DNA of 64,000 nt from Oligella urethralis DSM 7531 (GTDB lineage Bacteria; Pseudomonadota; Gammaproteobacteria; Burkholderiales; Burkholderiaceae_B), in contig NZ_AQVB01000002.1 in NCBI RefSeq assembly GCF_000372065.1, forward strand, positions 142,574-206,573, in the 5' to 3' direction. How positions within the stretch are numbered: position 1 is the first letter of the stretch; each line of letters opens with the position of its first letter. A program made the position numbers and the translations under genes. Positions 1-10,100 of this stretch are shown here, in pieces. The notes under the pieces are model-generated. The model was not told where the DNA came from. It saw only the letters and a program-made list of their open reading frames with translations, and searched no databases.

Positions 1-1013
1 GTATTGCGCAGGCGCAATTGACGGGCAATGGCAAGACTAGCTTCTAAATTGGTTTTAAAAATGGTGTCATGAAAATTTCTAAACCCTATGTAACCACCGG
101 TATTTACATCAATACTGGTTAAGGCCTCATTGTGGTCAAAAATTAAGTAGCCGCCAGATTTTAAATCGACGCGACGCGAGAGGGCAGTCTTAATCTCTTC
201 GTCCACATTGGCCAAATCAAATAAGGGGCGTGGTCCAGTATAGTGACGAATTTTATCTGCTATCGCTGGGGTATAAACCTGTGCCCATGCTTGTAGTTGT
301 TGACTGATGGTGCGTGAATCGATTTCAATACTTTCTGTATCGGCGGTTGCAAAATCACGCAACACCCGTTGTGCCAGACTTAGGTCTTCATAGAGTAGGG
401 CGGGTGCCCCCTTTTTTTTCATCTCATCAATGGTTTTTTGCCAGCGTAGTCGCAAATACTCCTGATCGTTTTTTAGCTCCTCGTCAGTCGCCCAACTTGC
501 TTGGGTACGAATGATATAACCGCCTTTTTCCTGAGGGTCCATCAGCTTTTGTACACGCGCTTTAAGCGCTTCACGCTCCTCTTCGGATTCGATTTTTTGG
601 GAAATACCAATATGCGGATCGTGAGGCAAATAAACGAGGGCGCGTCCCGCAATACTGATTTGATTAGAAACGCGCGCACCTTTGGTGCCGACTGGATCCT
701 TGATGACCTGCACTAATAATGTTTGTCCCTCAAACAAGACCTTTTCTATGTGTACCTGTACATTGTCATTGAGTCGACTCTCTCGATTCTCTCTGAGATC
801 GGCAATATGCATAAAGGCCGCTCGCTCTAAGCCAATATCAATAAAGGCGCTCTGCATGCCTGGCAAGACCCGAGTGACCTTGCCCAAGTAGATATTACCC
901 ACCTTGCCGCGCTGATTGCTACGCTCAAGTTGAATCTCTTGCACCGTGCCTTGCTCAACAATCGCCACGCGCGTTTCAAACGGCGTGACATTAATTAAAA
1001 TCTGCTCATTCAT
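1..1013 (-). CDS. rng: Ribonuclease G, 3' end cut off by the window edge
   Basis: The reverse strand reads MNEQILINVTPFETRVAIVE from an ATG at 1013 and stays open to base 1, giving about 337 residues of a protein normally near 490. RNase G is a cytoplasmic endoribonuclease that trims the 5' end of 16S rRNA and starts decay of some mRNAs. The S1-like RNA-binding region follows the start (GKVGNIYLGKVTRVLPGMQS, about residues 30-50). The RNase E/G catalytic core is open at the cut end, with the conserved SIDVNTG motif near residue 310, whose Asp helps bind the catalytic metal. The short N-terminus and lack of a long disordered tail before the cut favour RNase G over RNase E. The gene diverges from the small secreted protein to its right. 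Confidence 0.93.
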   Translation of the reverse strand, partial: MNEQILINVTPFETRVAIVEQGTVQEIQLERSNQRGKVGNIYLGKVTRVLPGMQSAFIDIGLERAAFMHIADLRENRESRLNDNVQVHIEKVLFEGQTLLVQVIKDPVGTKGARVSNQISIAGRALVYLPHDPHIGISQKIESEEEREALKARVQKLMDPQEKGGYIIRTQASWATDEELKNDQEYLRLRWQKTIDEMKKKGAPALLYEDLSLAQRVLRDFATADTESIEIDSRTISQQLQAWAQVYTPAIADKIRHYTGPRPLFDLANVDEEIKTALSRRVDLKSGGYLIFDHNEALTSIDVNTGGYIGFRNFHDTIFKTNLEASLAIARQLRLRN

Positions 1014-1255
1014 TAAAAATTAAAAATATGTAAGTTTTTCTATCACATTATCTTAGCGTATGTCGCAGCGCTTTGCTGTGCAGCGACTTTTTAAGCACGT
1101 ATCAAATTGAAACAAGACCCTGCCCTATGCCTTTGGACCATTTTATCAGTGGCTCAGCAAGCCTATGTGGTTAAAAAAAATTACAAAATGTCCCGAAAGC
1201 TAATTTTTTCATTGATTACACTGTGGCTGATGTAGCTGTTAATCAAGGAGATATT

Positions 1256-1846
1256 ATGAAGTTCAAAAAATGCTTAATTCAAATGCTCACTGTGGTGGGT
1301 ATCTGTTCATTGAGTGTCAGTAGCGCAATGGCTGAAAAAAGAAGTATTAATACGAACAAAACGATCAGTGAGGGGATTAAAGATAATCCAATTATGGCTT
1401 ATGTGGTCCCAGTATACGAGGACATCTGGGTTTCAGAATTGAATAGTAATCCGGACGATGGTTCGGTCAGTCTTCGCTATAACAATAATGAGAAGACTCG
1501 CACGAGCTTGGTGTCAGCGAAAAAGTTGCCAGACAATATGAAAGCGGAAGATGCGATGGAGCATCTTGATAAGGGGGTGAGGCAGGCACTTGGCGATGGC
1601 AAAGAAAGCTTGGTTGAGAGGCAGTTTAAGACGGATAAGGGACATGAGGTCGAGTGCCTCGGATTCATTAATGAGAATGAAAAGCGCAGTCAATCAATGT
1701 GCGTCTCGGTGTTTGATCACTATTATGTGCAAGCAAGTTTAGCTTGGGCTTTAGATGATGAAGAGCGAGGTGAAGAAGTGTTCTCACGATCCGATGACTT
1801 TGTGAAGGCTGTGTTCGATAAGTTTTCTGAGTATGAAGGGATTTAA
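1256..1846 (+). CDS. Small secreted protein of unknown function
   Basis: The preferred start is the ATG at 1256, seven bases after a clear AAGGAG. A GTG at 1223 in the same frame lacks a ribosome site and would bury the signal peptide. The 196-residue product begins MKFKKCLIQML, followed by a hydrophobic stretch and an AMA cleavage site near residue 27, so it is probably periplasmic or secreted. The mature part is hydrophilic and acidic with two cysteines (ECLGF and SMCVS, about 20 residues apart) that could form a disulfide. I recognise no family. It stands alone between rng and the convergent glmS, so context gives no clue to its role. Confidence 0.75.
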   Translation: MKFKKCLIQMLTVVGICSLSVSSAMAEKRSINTNKTISEGIKDNPIMAYVVPVYEDIWVSELNSNPDDGSVSLRYNNNEKTRTSLVSAKKLPDNMKAEDAMEHLDKGVRQALGDGKESLVERQFKTDKGHEVECLGFINENEKRSQSMCVSVFDHYYVQASLAWALDDEERGEEVFSRSDDFVKAVFDKFSEYEGI

Positions 1847-1861
1847 TTAGCTGTTATTTGT

Positions 1862-1927
1862 CAACGAGCCGGCGATTTTGCTGATGCAAGGAGTGTAGGA
1901 GCTGGCAGAGCAGTGGCCGGCTCGTTG
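1862..1927. repeat. Perfect 12-bp inverted repeat between convergent genes
   Basis: CAACGAGCCGGC at 1862-1873 is exactly complementary to GCCGGCTCGTTG at 1916-1927, with a 42-base loop. It lies just after the secreted-protein gene and before the end of glmS. A shorter 8-bp inverted repeat (1944-1951 with 1963-1970) overlaps the glmS stop. Neither has a strong U-tract, so a bidirectional terminator is likely but not certain; a small repeated palindromic element is the alternative. Confidence 0.6.
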
Positions 1928-1965
1928 CATTATTTATTCAGGCAGTAAAGCTGCTTAGATAGGCT

Positions 1966-3798
1966 TTACTCCACGGTCACACTTTTTGCTAAATTGCGTG
2001 GTTTATCTACGTCGGTGCCACGTGCTACTGCTGTGTGATAAGACAGTAACTGCAAGGTCACCGTATGTAGGATAGGTGATAATTTGCCATAATGCTCCGG
2101 CATACGAATGACGTGCATACCAGGGTTACTGCTAATATTTGTATCCGCATCAACGAACACATAAAGCTCACCGCCACGCGCACGTACTTCTTGCATATTA
2201 GACTTGAGCTTTTCAAGTAATTCGTCATTCGGTGCAATCACCACCACAGGCATCGCTTCCGTTACTAAGGCTAGGGGGCCATGTTTGAGCTCACCCGCAG
2301 GGTAGGCTTCAGCATGGATATAACTGATTTCTTTTAGTTTTAATGCGCCCTCTAAGGCGATAGGATAGTGTAAGCCGCGGCCTAGAAATAAGGCATTTTC
2401 CTTGCTAGCAAAGCGATCAGCCCATGCCATTACTTGAGGTTCTAGTGCAAGGATCGAGCTAAGTGCAACTGGTAAGTGGCGTAGCTGTTTTAAATAGCTC
2501 GCCTCCAGTTCTGGAGTCATCCTACCTTTGGCTTTGGCTAAGGCAACGGTTAATAAGAACAGTGCAACTAATTGGGTAGTAAATGCTTTGGTAGAAGCTA
2601 CACCGATCTCCACCCCTGCACGGGTAATGTAATTTAGCTTACATTCACGTACCATGGCGCTGCTAGCGACATTACAAATGGTTAATGTGTTGTCCATGCC
2701 TAAAGCGCGTGCGTGTTTGAGTGCTGCTAGCGTATCTGCTGTTTCACCTGATTGGGAAATCGTCACAACTAGGGTGTTAGGGTTGGGCACGCTCTCACGA
2801 TAGCGATATTCGCTAGCGATTTCTACATTGACCGGGACTTTAGCAATCGCTTCAATCCAATAACGAGCAGTCATACCGGCATAATAAGAAGTACCGCAGC
2901 CTAGAATGAGAATATTATCGATGCGCTTAAAGATAGCTTCAGCCTCCTCACCAAATAACGGAGGATCAATGCTTTCAATATCTTGTAAAGTATCGGCTAC
3001 CGCACGTGGTTGTTCAAAAATTTCTTTTTGCATGTAATGACGGTATGGGCCTAAGTCAGCCGCTGCCGTATACGCTGACACCGTATGTACTTTGCGCTCA
3101 ACAGGCGCTAAGTTCGCATCTACTATCCAAATGTTTGAAATTTGAAGATCGGCCATATCACCGTCTTCTAAGTAGATAATTTGATCCGTGGTGCCGGCGA
3201 GTGCTAAGGCATCAGAGGCAAGAAAGTGTTCATTATCACCTAGCCCAATGACAAGCGGAGAACCTTGGCGAGCAGCCACAATACGATGCGGTTCATCACG
3301 ACAAAAGACGGCAATAGCATAGGCACCGCTCAAACGAGCGACAGTTTGTTGGAGTGTTTCAAATAAATCGCCGTGATACAGGTGATCCATCAAATGCGCA
3401 ATCACCTCAGTATCTGTTTGGCTTTCAAAGGTGTAGCCCTGGGCGATCAGCTCTTCACGTAATTCCTCGTAGTTTTCAATAATTCCGTTATGCACTAGCG
3501 CAATGCGGGGTGAACCCTTGTCTTGACCAGAAAAATGGGGATGCGCATTATGAGTTGCGGGTGCGCCATGGGTTGCCCAGCGCGTATGCGCAATGCCTGT
3601 AAAACCTTGGATGCCATCGGCTTTGATTTGCTGCGCTAACTCTGCTACCCGTTGTGTACTGCGAGCGCGGTTTAATTCACCATTCATATAAACGGCAACA
3701 CCGCAAGAGTCATAACCGCGATACTCAAGACGTTTAAGACCTTCTACCAAAATAGGGGTAATATCGCGTTGCGCTACAGCACCTACAATTCCACACAT
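1966..3798 (-). CDS. glmS: Glutamine--fructose-6-phosphate aminotransferase
   Basis: The 610-residue product begins MCGIVGAV, with Cys2 as the nucleophile of the glutaminase domain (about residues 1-230). Two SIS sugar-isomerase domains follow (about 280-440 and 460-600; motifs GCGTSYYAG and SQSGETADT). It ends [13 protein letters not shown], which contains the conserved C-terminal lysine. It makes glucosamine-6-phosphate from fructose-6-phosphate and glutamine, the first step to UDP-GlcNAc for peptidoglycan and LPS. Length matches the family (about 609). It diverges from the Lrp-type regulator. I see no glmS-type leader sequence upstream, only AT-rich DNA. Confidence 0.98.
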   Translation of the reverse strand: MCGIVGAVAQRDITPILVEGLKRLEYRGYDSCGVAVYMNGELNRARSTQRVAELAQQIKADGIQGFTGIAHTRWATHGAPATHNAHPHFSGQDKGSPRIALVHNGIIENYEELREELIAQGYTFESQTDTEVIAHLMDHLYHGDLFETLQQTVARLSGAYAIAVFCRDEPHRIVAARQGSPLVIGLGDNEHFLASDALALAGTTDQIIYLEDGDMADLQISNIWIVDANLAPVERKVHTVSAYTAAADLGPYRHYMQKEIFEQPRAVADTLQDIESIDPPLFGEEAEAIFKRIDNILILGCGTSYYAGMTARYWIEAIAKVPVNVEIASEYRYRESVPNPNTLVVTISQSGETADTLAALKHARALGMDNTLTICNVASSAMVRECKLNYITRAGVEIGVASTKAFTTQLVALFLLTVALAKAKGRMTPELEASYLKQLRHLPVALSSILALEPQVMAWADRFASKENALFLGRGLHYPIALEGALKLKEISYIHAEAYPAGELKHGPLALVTEAMPVVVIAPNDELLEKLKSNMQEVRARGGELYVFVDADTNISSNPGMHVIRMPEHYGKLSPILHTVTLQLLSYHTAVARGTDVDKPRNLAKSVTVE

Positions 3799-3933
3799 GA
3801 GCTTATCTCCAAAAAAGTAATTTCGCTATTTTGCTATAAAATGCTTGAAATTAAAAATCAAAATTGTATGAAAATATGTATAATTATTTTATTGAATAGT
3901 TTTGTTTAAAGTATAATAAATTATTAGGTAATT

Positions 3934-3952
3934 TTTGAAATTAAATTTCAAA
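3934..3952. promoter_or_regulatory. 19-bp palindrome upstream of the Lrp-type gene
   Basis: TTTGAAATT at 3934-3942 and AATTTCAAA at 3944-3952 form a perfect palindrome around a single A. A TATAAT hexamer at 3912-3917 lies just upstream. A related half-site (GAAATTAAAAATC) occurs near 3847. Lrp/AsnC regulators usually autoregulate through AT-rich palindromes, so this is a likely operator for the gene starting at 3999. Its position also argues against the GTG at 3957 as start, since that codon would touch the operator. Confidence 0.6.
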
Positions 3953-3998
3953 TCCTGTGTTTGATTGTTCATATTTACTGAGAGAAAGCGGGGTGAGG

Positions 3999-4463
3999 AT
4001 GGTGTTATTAGATGATTTAGATAAACGGATTTTGAACGTCTTACAAGAGGATGCCTCTATCAGTAATCAAGCCTTGGCTGAAAAAGTCTTTTCCTCGCCT
4101 CCTACCTGCTTACGCCGTGTTAAGCGATTGGAAAAAACGGGGATTATTCAAAAACGCGTCACCTTGTTAGATGCCCAAGCACTAGGAAGCGATTTAACTG
4201 CGATTGTTGAGATCAATCTAACCCAACAATCGGCCGAAGTGTTTGATGCCTTTGAAGCCTTAGTTGTGTCAGAAAGCTCTGTAAAACAATGCTACCGTGT
4301 CACGAGTGGGCCTGACTTTATTGTGATTTTACAAGTACCAGATATGAATGCTTATCATGAATTAGTGGGTAAGTTATTTACGGCAACGAACCACGTCAGA
4401 AATGTACGGACCTTTTTCTCTACGTATCGTAGTAAGTTTGATACCACAGTCACGCTAGCGTAG
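3999..4463 (+). CDS. Lrp/AsnC-family transcriptional regulator
   Basis: From ATG 3999 the product is 154 residues, the usual Lrp/AsnC length; a GTG at 3957 would add 14 residues. The N-terminal helix-turn-helix (LDDLDKRILNVLQEDASIS, then ALAEKVFSSPPTCLRRVKRLE, about residues 3-45) is typical. The C-terminal RAM/AsnC effector domain covers about 65-150 (KQCYRVTSGPDFIVILQVPD). It probably senses an amino acid and acts as a dimer or octamer on DNA. It diverges from glmS, and the palindrome at 3934-3952 lies between. The effector and targets cannot be told from the sequence. Confidence 0.9.
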   Translation: MVLLDDLDKRILNVLQEDASISNQALAEKVFSSPPTCLRRVKRLEKTGIIQKRVTLLDAQALGSDLTAIVEINLTQQSAEVFDAFEALVVSESSVKQCYRVTSGPDFIVILQVPDMNAYHELVGKLFTATNHVRNVRTFFSTYRSKFDTTVTLA

Positions 4464-4639
4464 GTGGCTGTGGTTAATCGCTGTTAGTCTAGGGGAGCCA
4501 CAGTGCTCAGTCGGCGTTGCAGTACAGAGCGGGCTGTGCGAAGGCTCAGACGTTTCAACACCAGTTTGTAAAACGTTTTGCAGGCATCAAGCATTGACTC
4601 GGCCTTGGTGCTGCAACCCATGCGCAATTACGCTGTTTC

Positions 4640-5581
4640 TTAGGCAGAGGTGGGCGAAGGCTTTGCAGGGCTTTGTTTGCGTGTGTGTGCGGGCAGTGTG
4701 ATGCATACTAGGCACACGAAAATAAGGGCAACGCTGATCCAACCCATCTTGGGGAGTCGCTCGCCCACAATGACGGCTGCAAGTGCGGCTGCGACAACTG
4801 GCTCCAGTAAGGTGATGGTGGTCGCTGTGCTGGCCTGGATCCGTGCCAGACCATAACCAAAACAGAGGTAGCCTAGGAACATCGGCACCAGCGCCATGTA
4901 GATGCCTACGGCGGCGTTGTTCCAAGAGGCGAGAAATGGTGCGCCAGTGGTGAATAGCACTGGCATCAATAGCAGCCCACCGATACCGAAAATGGATCCC
5001 ATGGCGGCACGGGCGGGAATTTGGCGTTGCATCAGGCGACGAGCGGCCCAGGAATACAGCGCATAAGTTAGGCCAGCCAGTAGACCTAGGACCACGCCGA
5101 GTGAGATCGAAGGCGCCGCACTAAGTGTATTGTGTCCACTGCTTTCCGCAAGACAGAGTAATACCATCCCTAGTAGACCGAGCATGGCTCCGATGACCCA
5201 TCGGATACTGACGCGTAGGCCATCCATGAGCATTTCAATGATGGCCGACAGCAGTGGTGCAGTGCCGATAGATACCACGGTGCCCACCGTCACACCGGCA
5301 AGGCGCATCGAACCGTAAAAGGCCAAGGGATAGATTGCGACGGCTAATGCACCCAATAGTAGCCAACGGCATTGTGAATGCAAGGCACGGGCATGGCGGG
5401 CGATAGTGCGGATGGCAATACTCGCTTGTAGCAAACCGCCGACACCCATGGCCGCCGCGCCGATCGCAGCCGCACCAACTTCCGGCGCGAAGGTGGCAGA
5501 AACGCCGGTCGTACCTCATAGTATGGCGGCTAGTATGACACAAGCGACTCCGAGGAAATGCTCATTCACTGAGGTGTTCAT
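4640..5581 (-). pseudogene. EamA-family transporter interrupted by an in-frame TGA
   Basis: Reading leftward from ATG 5581, the frame gives MNTSVNEHFLGVACVILAAIL, then TGA at 5518-5516, then GTTGVSATFAPEVGA and onward without a break to 4640. EamA proteins usually have tryptophan here (the AAxLWG motif), so a TGG to TGA change at codon 22 is the simplest explanation. The rest (about 290 residues, nearly ten hydrophobic segments) is intact. The ATG overlaps the TGA stop of the upstream TetR gene by four bases, showing the original coupled start. Internal initiation at 5449 would give 269 residues lacking the first helix. The pair is visibly richer in GC than its neighbours, suggesting acquisition. 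Confidence 0.85.
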
Positions 5582-6168
5582 AGGGTTTCCAATAGCGAAG
5601 CTGCGATGCGCTTGGACTGGATGACGCAATCGCTATTGCCTTCTAGCCCGGCGCGGACGATCCCACCTTCTAGCAAGAAGGCTAGGTGACGGGCAAGCTG
5701 TGTGACGCGCTCCCCATCGGCGGGCAGCAATTCGGTCAAGTGCTTGTGTAAGAGTGCCTCTACTTCTTCTTTATGGCTTCGTACGATCTCTCGGCCGACA
5801 TCCCCAGCTGGGAACTCAGCGGCTGCGTTGAGTAACCCACAACCGCGAAAACCGCGCTCATAAGCATGTTCGGCGTGATCGGCATAGGCATCGAATATAG
5901 CCAGCACCCGTTCAGCTGGCCCTTGGGTCTGGCTCACACGGGACTCGTACAGAGAGAGCCATTCGGCATGACGAAACTGCAGGTATTGCGTCACAAGATC
6001 GGCTTTAGAGGCAAAGTTGTTGTAAAGACTTTTCTTGGCTACACCAGCTCGTTTGACGATGGCGTCTATACCCGTGGCCACGATGCCATTGTTGTAGAAC
6101 AGGAGGGCGGCGGCATGCAACAGCCGGTCGTGAGCGCTTTCTTTCTGAGGGTTGGTAGGAGGTGTCAT
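5578..6168 (-). CDS. TetR/AcrR-family repressor
   Basis: The 196-residue protein has an N-terminal TetR helix-turn-helix (about residues 12-58: RLLHAAALLFYNNGIVATGI, then AGVAKKSLYNNFASKADLV) and a helical ligand-binding C-terminal domain. It probably represses its own promoter and that of the EamA transporter gene, whose start overlaps its stop (ATGA). The inverted repeat at 6184-6213 sits just before the start and is the likely operator. The ligand is unknown; TetR-plus-EamA pairs usually control export of small metabolites or drugs. GC content is higher than in the surrounding genes, as in its partner. Confidence 0.92.
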   Translation of the reverse strand: MTPPTNPQKESAHDRLLHAAALLFYNNGIVATGIDAIVKRAGVAKKSLYNNFASKADLVTQYLQFRHAEWLSLYESRVSQTQGPAERVLAIFDAYADHAEHAYERGFRGCGLLNAAAEFPAGDVGREIVRSHKEEVEALLHKHLTELLPADGERVTQLARHLAFLLEGGIVRAGLEGNSDCVIQSKRIAASLLETL

Positions 6169-6183
6169 GGGCTTATTCCAATA

Positions 6184-6213
6184 AAAAGTAGGTAGACCAT
6201 TATGCCTACTTTT
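6184..6213. promoter_or_regulatory. Probable TetR operator
   Basis: AAAAGTAGG (6184-6192) and CCTACTTTT (6205-6213) form a perfect 9-bp inverted repeat with a 12-bp centre, 16-45 bp upstream of the TetR start. Position and symmetry fit an autorepressor site. The following stretch 6214-6506 holds no gene or structure that I can recognise. Confidence 0.6.
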
Positions 6214-6506
6214 GGCAGTAAGTGGTGAGTGCGTGAATCCATAAGGTACGGGGGAGGGAGTAGCGAATGAAGGAATAGCGAGGCGTGTTAGTGGTGTGTG
6301 ACGGCTGGCTTTAGCTAACGTCTTGGAGTGAGGTTCTGACTTAGCATCAAGAACCTTGGTAGTTCTAGATTAACTTGTGGCGCAGTTGTTCTGCATGATT
6401 GAGCCCGTCGACTTGTCAATCATCCAATGATAGTGTCGGTGTCATCATGCAGGATTAAACTGGACAATGGATTGCTCAACGGAGCATGGTTATTGGTGTC
6501 GTTTTG

Positions 6507-6704
6507 TTAGTCATCGTCACTGTAATATGTGTTTTTAGTGAATTCAGTAATACCCTTTGCTAAGGCTTCAGCCTCCATTTCTTTTGTGATAAATACAGGT
6601 TTCTCATCAGGGTATCGGGGTGCAAATTCACCCTGAGCTTCTTTTTTCATGAATTCGATTAAACGCTTGGGTGCAGGTCGATCATTTTGTTTGATGTATC
6701 TCAT
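6507..6704 (-). CDS. Small hypothetical protein, 65 residues
   Basis: An AAGGAG motif lies seven to twelve bases before the ATG, supporting real translation. The product, MRYIKQNDRPAPKRLIEFMK at the start and ending YYSDDD, is charged, soluble and has no signal peptide or membrane segment. I recognise no domain. Its neighbourhood (a decayed transposase, then the far end of the CRISPR array) is accessory DNA. Nothing shows whether it is a fragment or a complete small protein. Confidence 0.55.
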   Translation of the reverse strand: MRYIKQNDRPAPKRLIEFMKKEAQGEFAPRYPDEKPVFITKEMEAEALAKGITEFTKNTYYSDDD

Positions 6705-6825
6705 GGTAGAACTCCTTGGAATAATTGTTTATAAATAAATAAAGCTATTGCTTTTTTAACATAGTCAAGCGCAGTGTAAAACTGCAGTTCCGGGGAGGGA
6801 TTAAATTAAATTGTTGATGACATTT

Positions 6826-7159
6826 TATTCCACTTAAAGCCCTTGAGGTTACGTAGACGAAGAAAGTAGAGACCAAAGCCTCACAATTTTTGTTTGGTAG
6901 TGAGCCATAAGAAGCAATCCGCAATTAGCTCATTGTTATTTTAATTCTTGGCTGGGTAGTAAAGCCGCTTTGATTTAAGCTGAATTCATGGCAAGACTAG
7001 CTAATCCTGATGTCGTGATGTTTACGCCATCTCTTTACGCTGAGATGGTGCTATCACTTTTTTCTTGACTTCTTTGATGCTCCTAACCTTCAGGCGCTCT
7101 TCAGTATATATATTATTGATGCGTTTAATCTTCGCATTTAATTCTTGATATTTGTTGAG
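6826..7159 (-). pseudogene. Decayed IS3-family transposase next to the CRISPR array
   Basis: Three reading frames together spell IS3-family protein. At 7153-7025 the sequence ELNAKIKRINNIYTEERLK followed by VIAPSQRKEMA matches the end of OrfA and start of OrfB. Around 6945-7015 comes HHDIRIS, a stop, then SCHEFSL. Around 6826-6930 comes NNELIADCFLWLTTKQKL, a TGA where Trp is expected, then GFGLYFLRLRNLKGFKWN. These are typical OrfB segments in order, broken by stops and frameshifts, so the gene is dead. No terminal repeats are recognisable. The remnant ends about 35 bp before the last CRISPR repeat. Confidence 0.75.
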
Positions 7160-7194
7160 ACAGCTGTGATAACAATGAAAATGCAAGTGCGCTT

Positions 7195-10100
7195 TATAAA
7201 AGCTGCCTATACGGCAGAGAACCCTTAGCAAGGCCAAACCACCTGATCAGGTATTTTATAAGCTGCCTATACGGCAGAGAACTGAGAAATTTGTTCAGCA
7301 GTTTTGAATTCAATTTTATAAGCTGCCTATACGGCAGAGAACATAGGCGCCTCTTAACTGATATAAGGATAATATTTATAAGCTGCCTATACGGCAGAGA
7401 ACGTGATGAAATATAAAGCACCCGTTGCTTGCGTTTTATAAGCTGCCTATACGGCAGAGAACTATTGCGCCAAAGCGTGTGGCAACCAGTACATTTTATA
7501 AGCTGCCTATACGGCAGAGAACGCTTTAAGCCGTTGTTCCGCAGATCCGACAATTTTATAAGCTGCCTATACGGCAGAGAACTAAACCTAGCTTAAACCG
7601 TTGTTTTAGGTTATTTTATAAGCTGCCTATACGGCAGAGAACAAGGGTGCTTAGGCGTATTGCAAGGCTTGCAATTTATAAGCTGCCTATACGGCAGAGA
7701 ACACTATTTTTAAAATGTGATTCCGAAACATTCATTTATAAGCTGCCTATACGGCAGAGAACTAGGTTATGGTTTAGGTTATGGTTTAGGTTATTTTATA
7801 AGCTGCCTATACGGCAGAGAACTAACCTTGGTTGCGGTCTAGTAAACCGCTAAATTTATAAGCTGCCTATACGGCAGAGAACGGCACTGGTTTAAGTAGC
7901 ATCAAGGCTGGCGATTTATAAGCTGCCTATACGGCAGAGAACCTAAAGAAAATTCAACCCTCCGGTGGCAAAGATTTATAAGCTGCCTATACGGCAGAGA
8001 ACGCCCAGGTTAGGCACGTGCGGAAAGCGCTCCCTTTATAAGCTGCCTATACGGCAGAGAACTTTAAACGTATGGCCCTGTTTTTAAGACAAGATTTATA
8101 AGCTGCCTATACGGCAGAGAACTACGAAAATAGCTTGCATAGCGTCCTAAGCATTTTATAAGCTGCCTATACGGCAGAGAACTTTAAACGTATGGCCCTG
8201 TTTTTAAGACAAGATTTATAAGCTGCCTATACGGCAGAGAACTACGAAAATAGCTTGCATAGCGTCCTAAGCATTTTATAAGCTGCCTATACGGCAGAGA
8301 ACTTAGTTTATTAAGCATGTGATTGCTTAATAAATTTATAAGCTGCCTATACGGCAGAGAACGAGACCGAGCAACCGCCATTAGCTGACGTACTTTTATA
8401 AGCTGCCTATACGGCAGAGAACCAGATGCGCAGGTGCGCCAATCCGTTACGCCATTTATAAGCTGCCTATACGGCAGAGAACGTGTATTCAAATAGGTAA
8501 TTACCAGGAGGAAATTTATAAGCTGCCTATACGGCAGAGAACCAAGTAGGTTGAAGTGATAGCCCTGATTACTAATTTATAAGCTGCCTATACGGCAGAG
8601 AACTAGTAAAACGCCGACTAGCTGCTAAGCGTACTTTTATAAGCTGCCTATACGGCAGAGAACTTATTAGTGCTGCAGAAGGTACAACAACTCACTTTAT
8701 AAGCTGCCTATACGGCAGAGAACAGCTAATGCATTCCATGTTTTGCCTATAAATTTTTATAAGCTGCCTATACGGCAGAGAACTTTCGAGACGAAAAAAA
8801 CATGACTGGCATCGATTTATAAGCTGCCTATACGGCAGAGAACTTGTTCACTTGCCCACATAGCCCGCATCTTTTTTTATAAGCTGCCTATACGGCAGAG
8901 AACAAGGAGGCGTCAATCATGTTCATCACCTCTGATTTATAAGCTGCCTATACGGCAGAGAACTATGAGTGCAAGGTGAAGTTAGATGCGGTAGTTTTAT
9001 AAGCTGCCTATACGGCAGAGAACTCCCCATCTTGCTCTTCAAAGTAATTTGCAATTTTATAAGCTGCCTATACGGCAGAGAACATCTTGATTCTCCTGAA
9101 AATCTCGCGCGTAGTTTTATAAGCTGCCTATACGGCAGAGAACTCGGCAAGAAGTTGAAGCTGAGCGCTTGACGTTTTATAAGCTGCCTATACGGCAGAG
9201 AACCTCTATTGTCAGTTTAGTTTCTTCCATTTAAAGTTTATAAGCTGCCTATACGGCAGAGAACGTGCCGGAGATATTGCTCGCTACGCTAAATATTTTA
9301 TAAGCTGCCTATACGGCAGAGAACGCTACCTAAAGTAAGATTATTTGCGATAGTTTTTTATAAGCTGCCTATACGGCAGAGAACGCATGCATCAAGGCTA
9401 TGCTAGTAACCAGCTTTTTATAAGCTGCCTATACGGCAGAGAACCAAGCTCAGAGTCTAGTAAAGACAACGCATAATTTATAAGCTGCCTATACGGCAGA
9501 GAACGTCTTCATAGCCTTGACGTTGACCTGCTACGTTTTATAAGCTGCCTATACGGCAGAGAACACTCCTGCCGAACGCAAATTATCTAACCCTGTTTTA
9601 TAAGCTGCCTATACGGCAGAGAACTAACCGGCGCCCACTCGAGTACAATATCGATTTTTATAAGCTGCCTATACGGCAGAGAACTCAATGCGCTGCGGGA
9701 CATCATCAATATTAAATTTATAAGCTGCCTATACGGCAGAGAACACACTTGATTTAATCGCTTCTGCGCGCGGCGTTTTATAAGCTGCCTATACGGCAGA
9801 GAACTAATCTCCTACGGTTTATGAAAAGCACCACGTTTTATAAGCTGCCTATACGGCAGAGAACGCGGTGCTTTAGCATTACTTTGATACTCCACTTTTA
9901 TAAGCTGCCTATACGGCAGAGAACATTTCTCAAGCTGTAAAAAGTCAAATGGGATTTTTATAAGCTGCCTATACGGCAGAGAACGCTTAAAACATGGATT
10001 TCGCTTTTAACATTAATTTATAAGCTGCCTATACGGCAGAGAACTGATGGAAAATAGTCTTTTCCAAAGTGAATCTTTTATAAGCTGCCTATACGGCAGA

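Noticed and set aside
4587-4925. 112-residue minus-strand open frame
   Set aside because: It lies inside the EamA gene in another frame, is rich in His, Arg and Cys, and resembles no protein.
5235-5543. 102-residue minus-strand open frame crossing the EamA nonsense codon
   Set aside because: It is an alternative frame of the EamA gene; the protein reading in the true frame is clearly EamA on both sides of the TGA.
7022-7237. A real 71-residue protein starting inside the last CRISPR repeat
   Set aside because: The first 28 residues come from the repeat and its flank; the rest is the end of IS3 OrfA and start of OrfB, so it is part of the transposase fossil.
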